Source: Bacillota bacterium (GTDB taxonomy: Bacteria > Bacillota > Clostridia > Lachnospirales > Lachnospiraceae). From it: a stretch of 64,000 bases of DNA. The position numbers were made by a program, and so were the translations under genes. Shown here piece by piece: positions 62,583 to 64,000 of the stretch (position 1 is the stretch's first letter; every line of letters begins with the position of its first letter). The DNA lies in NCBI GenBank assembly GCA_023411555.1, contig JAEYOQ010000036.1:50371-114370 (forward strand), written 5' to 3'. Below the pieces are notes generated by a model that did no database searches, had not been told where the DNA came from, and saw only the letters and a list, made by a program, of their open reading frames with translations.

Positions 62583-64000
62583 ATGATTTTATTCGATAAT
62601 GCGGAATATGATTATTTCTTTAATCCGCTTTGCTACAAAAATAAAAGATTGTATTATGAATGCATTTTGCAGTTGATTGAAAAGTCAAAAGCTGTTCCGC
62701 TACTATACGAGACAGATGCCAAGGATTGTATCATTTTATATTTACGTAACTGTTCTTACGCACTAGAAGATGAAGAAGGAATTGATAAAGGTGCTGAGAA
62801 TATAAGCAGTAAAAAATCTGAAACGGAGAATGCAAGTGCGATATTGAGATACTTTCGGCTTTGTGGCTGGATTTCGGAAAGAGAAATCGGGAGAAACGGA
62901 GATAACATTGCATCTGTTACGCCATATTGTAGAAAAATAATGGACTCTATTCAGCGCATCTTTAATCGTGATACCAGTGGGGCACTGACAAATCATATAT
63001 TTGCCATCTATGATACTTTAAAATCAGCTTTAGATGCGGAGCATGGGCGTACAGTTCGACCCTATTCTAATATTTTAGTGCCATTAGTGGATAATGTCTC
63101 AGATTTAAAGAATGAACTTTTAATTCTAAAAGATAGCATACGTACGATCATGCGAATAGTCATAAAGATGACGGAAGTGAACACTTTTGGACAATTTTTA
63201 ATTAAAGACCAGATGATGAACTTGTTTTTTAATGATTATTTTTTCATAAAGAAAGATGGACTGATTCCAGGCTATTTAGAAGAAATTGAAAAGATGCTCA
63301 GGCAGGTTATGAAAACAGATGTATATGGAAATATGATTCATGAGTATGAGAAATTAAAACAGGTGGAGGAATATCAGGCAAGAGAGATTATCGATGGACA
63401 ATTTACTGAAATACAGGGATTTATCAGTTATGACTATGTAAAGGAAATGGATTACATAGATAAAAAGATAAATAGTTATTATAATCTGTACTCTACCAGA
63501 ATACTGATGGTAATCAGCAATAACACCAATATGCAGACGTATTTGAACGATTTGTTGATGTTGTTAAAGGATATGGATACCGAAGAACGACAAATGGTTC
63601 TTACTGAACTTTCAAAAAGCTTTCAGTTATCTTCTTATAAGTATATCGGTAGGAAATCCATTGAACGAAGAAAGAAGCGACGTCCGAATATGAAGAGTGG
63701 TGCAATTGTTCTGAGTTCCTTATCGGAGGAGGAGAAGAAAAAGCTGACACAGGAACTATTACATGATTATCCGGATAGATATGGCGTTCATCAGGTTGCC
63801 GGCTATTTTGATAAATTATTAGGTGATAAGATATCAATTACAACCAGTGAGCAGAACATTAAGACCCGGGATAATGCCATGATGATGGCAGCAAGCATTA
63901 TATACTCCGGTGGGGATGAATTTCCATATGAAGTAGAATTTTTAGACGGAATGATTGAGACAGAGGTTGCCAGTGTTAGTAATATTAATATAAAAAGGAA
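62583..64000 (+). CDS. jetA: Wadjet system JetA-like protein (DUF5716), 5' part
   Basis: Open from ATG 62583 to the window edge, 472 codons without a stop. It starts MILFDNAEYDYFFNPLCYKN, matching JetA proteins that open with a short LFDN...FFxPL-KNKxxY block. A helical middle (VPLVDNVSDLKNELLILKDS, IRTIMRIVIKMTEVNTFGQF, QVEEYQAREIIDGQF) and a basic segment RKSIERRKKRRPNM (about 357-370) follow. JetA is the kleisin (MukF-like) subunit of the SMC-type Wadjet complex, which senses and cleaves closed circular plasmid DNA. jetB, jetC and the nuclease jetD should follow beyond 64000. The family call is from recalled sequence features; the partners are not visible. Confidence 0.75.
   Translation, partial: MILFDNAEYDYFFNPLCYKNKRLYYECILQLIEKSKAVPLLYETDAKDCIILYLRNCSYALEDEEGIDKGAENISSKKSETENASAILRYFRLCGWISEREIGRNGDNIASVTPYCRKIMDSIQRIFNRDTSGALTNHIFAIYDTLKSALDAEHGRTVRPYSNILVPLVDNVSDLKNELLILKDSIRTIMRIVIKMTEVNTFGQFLIKDQMMNLFFNDYFFIKKDGLIPGYLEEIEKMLRQVMKTDVYGNMIHEYEKLKQVEEYQAREIIDGQFTEIQGFISYDYVKEMDYIDKKINSYYNLYSTRILMVISNNTNMQTYLNDLLMLLKDMDTEERQMVLTELSKSFQLSSYKYIGRKSIERRKKRRPNMKSGAIVLSSLSEEEKKKLTQELLHDYPDRYGVHQVAGYFDKLLGDKISITTSEQNIKTRDNAMMMAASIIYSGGDEFPYEVEFLDGMIETEVASVSNINIKR

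Overview
The window reads as a low-GC, Gram-positive, spore-forming anaerobe of the Lachnospiraceae / Clostridium cluster XIVa type. Evidence: strong GGAGG ribosome binding sites, near-consensus sigma-A promoters with 17-bp spacers, CotF-like spore-coat proteins, lipoprotein-anchored sugar ABC transporters without a linked ATPase, a YerC-PcrA neighbourhood and a TPP-riboswitch thiamine salvage operon. No rRNA, tRNA or CRISPR array was seen.

Layout. 1-7.9 kb: housekeeping genes (end of an RlmI-like methyltransferase, recQ, folC, a beta-propeller protein, pheA, an HtrA protease). 8.2-29.0 kb: the centrepiece. An NMT1/SsuA-type substrate-binding protein gene is cut in two (8203-8627 and 28432-29002) by a 19.8-kb island. 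Joining the flanks at a shared GG dinucleotide restores one open frame of 331 residues. The island ends reconstitute a symmetric serine-integrase attP, ACATTAGTC-N11-GG-N11-GACTAATGT. A third, attP-like copy lies at 16930-16970, directly after an intact large serine recombinase gene. A decayed recombinase 3' end lies at the right end. The island therefore looks like two related elements in tandem at one site. Element 1 (about 8.3 kb) carries a GH51 arabinofuranosidase, a sugar ABC transporter, an ArsR-type regulator and the intact recombinase. Element 2 (about 11.5 kb) carries an AraC-type membrane sensor, a YtcQ/LplB/YtcP-like transporter, a GH88 hydrolase, a heparinase II/III-like lyase, an MFS carrier, a truncated TIM-barrel gene and the recombinase relic. 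No conjugation, replication or phage genes were seen, so these look like minimal recombinase-plus-sugar-catabolism elements.

29.0-45.9 kb: core genes again. These are pcrA, a DUF1836 protein, yerC, a small RFD-repeat protein, a large PEP/pyruvate-binding-domain protein with a degenerate KaiC-like front end, a transglutaminase-domain cell-surface protein, an Asp/Glu racemase followed by a dlt-like operon (A, C, B, D plus a lipoprotein), and a zinc alcohol dehydrogenase. 46.0-49.8 kb: two CotF-like coat proteins, then promoter, TPP riboswitch, terminator and thiW-thiM-thiE-thiD. 50.0-60.5 kb: an AraC/GyrI regulator, a DinB-like protein, a condensation-type acyltransferase, a PadR regulator with matching operators at its own promoter and at a three-gene ABC exporter, a coiled-coil protein, a homocysteine methyltransferase family protein and an RlmD-type RNA methyltransferase. 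60.5-64.0 kb: an AT-rich, decayed stretch with a possible ADP-ribosyltransferase fragment, a short peptide deformylase with a suspect 5' end, and the start of a Wadjet JetA-like gene that runs off the window.

Starts were chosen by ribosome binding site and family fit. All functional calls rest on motif recognition from reading, not on searches.
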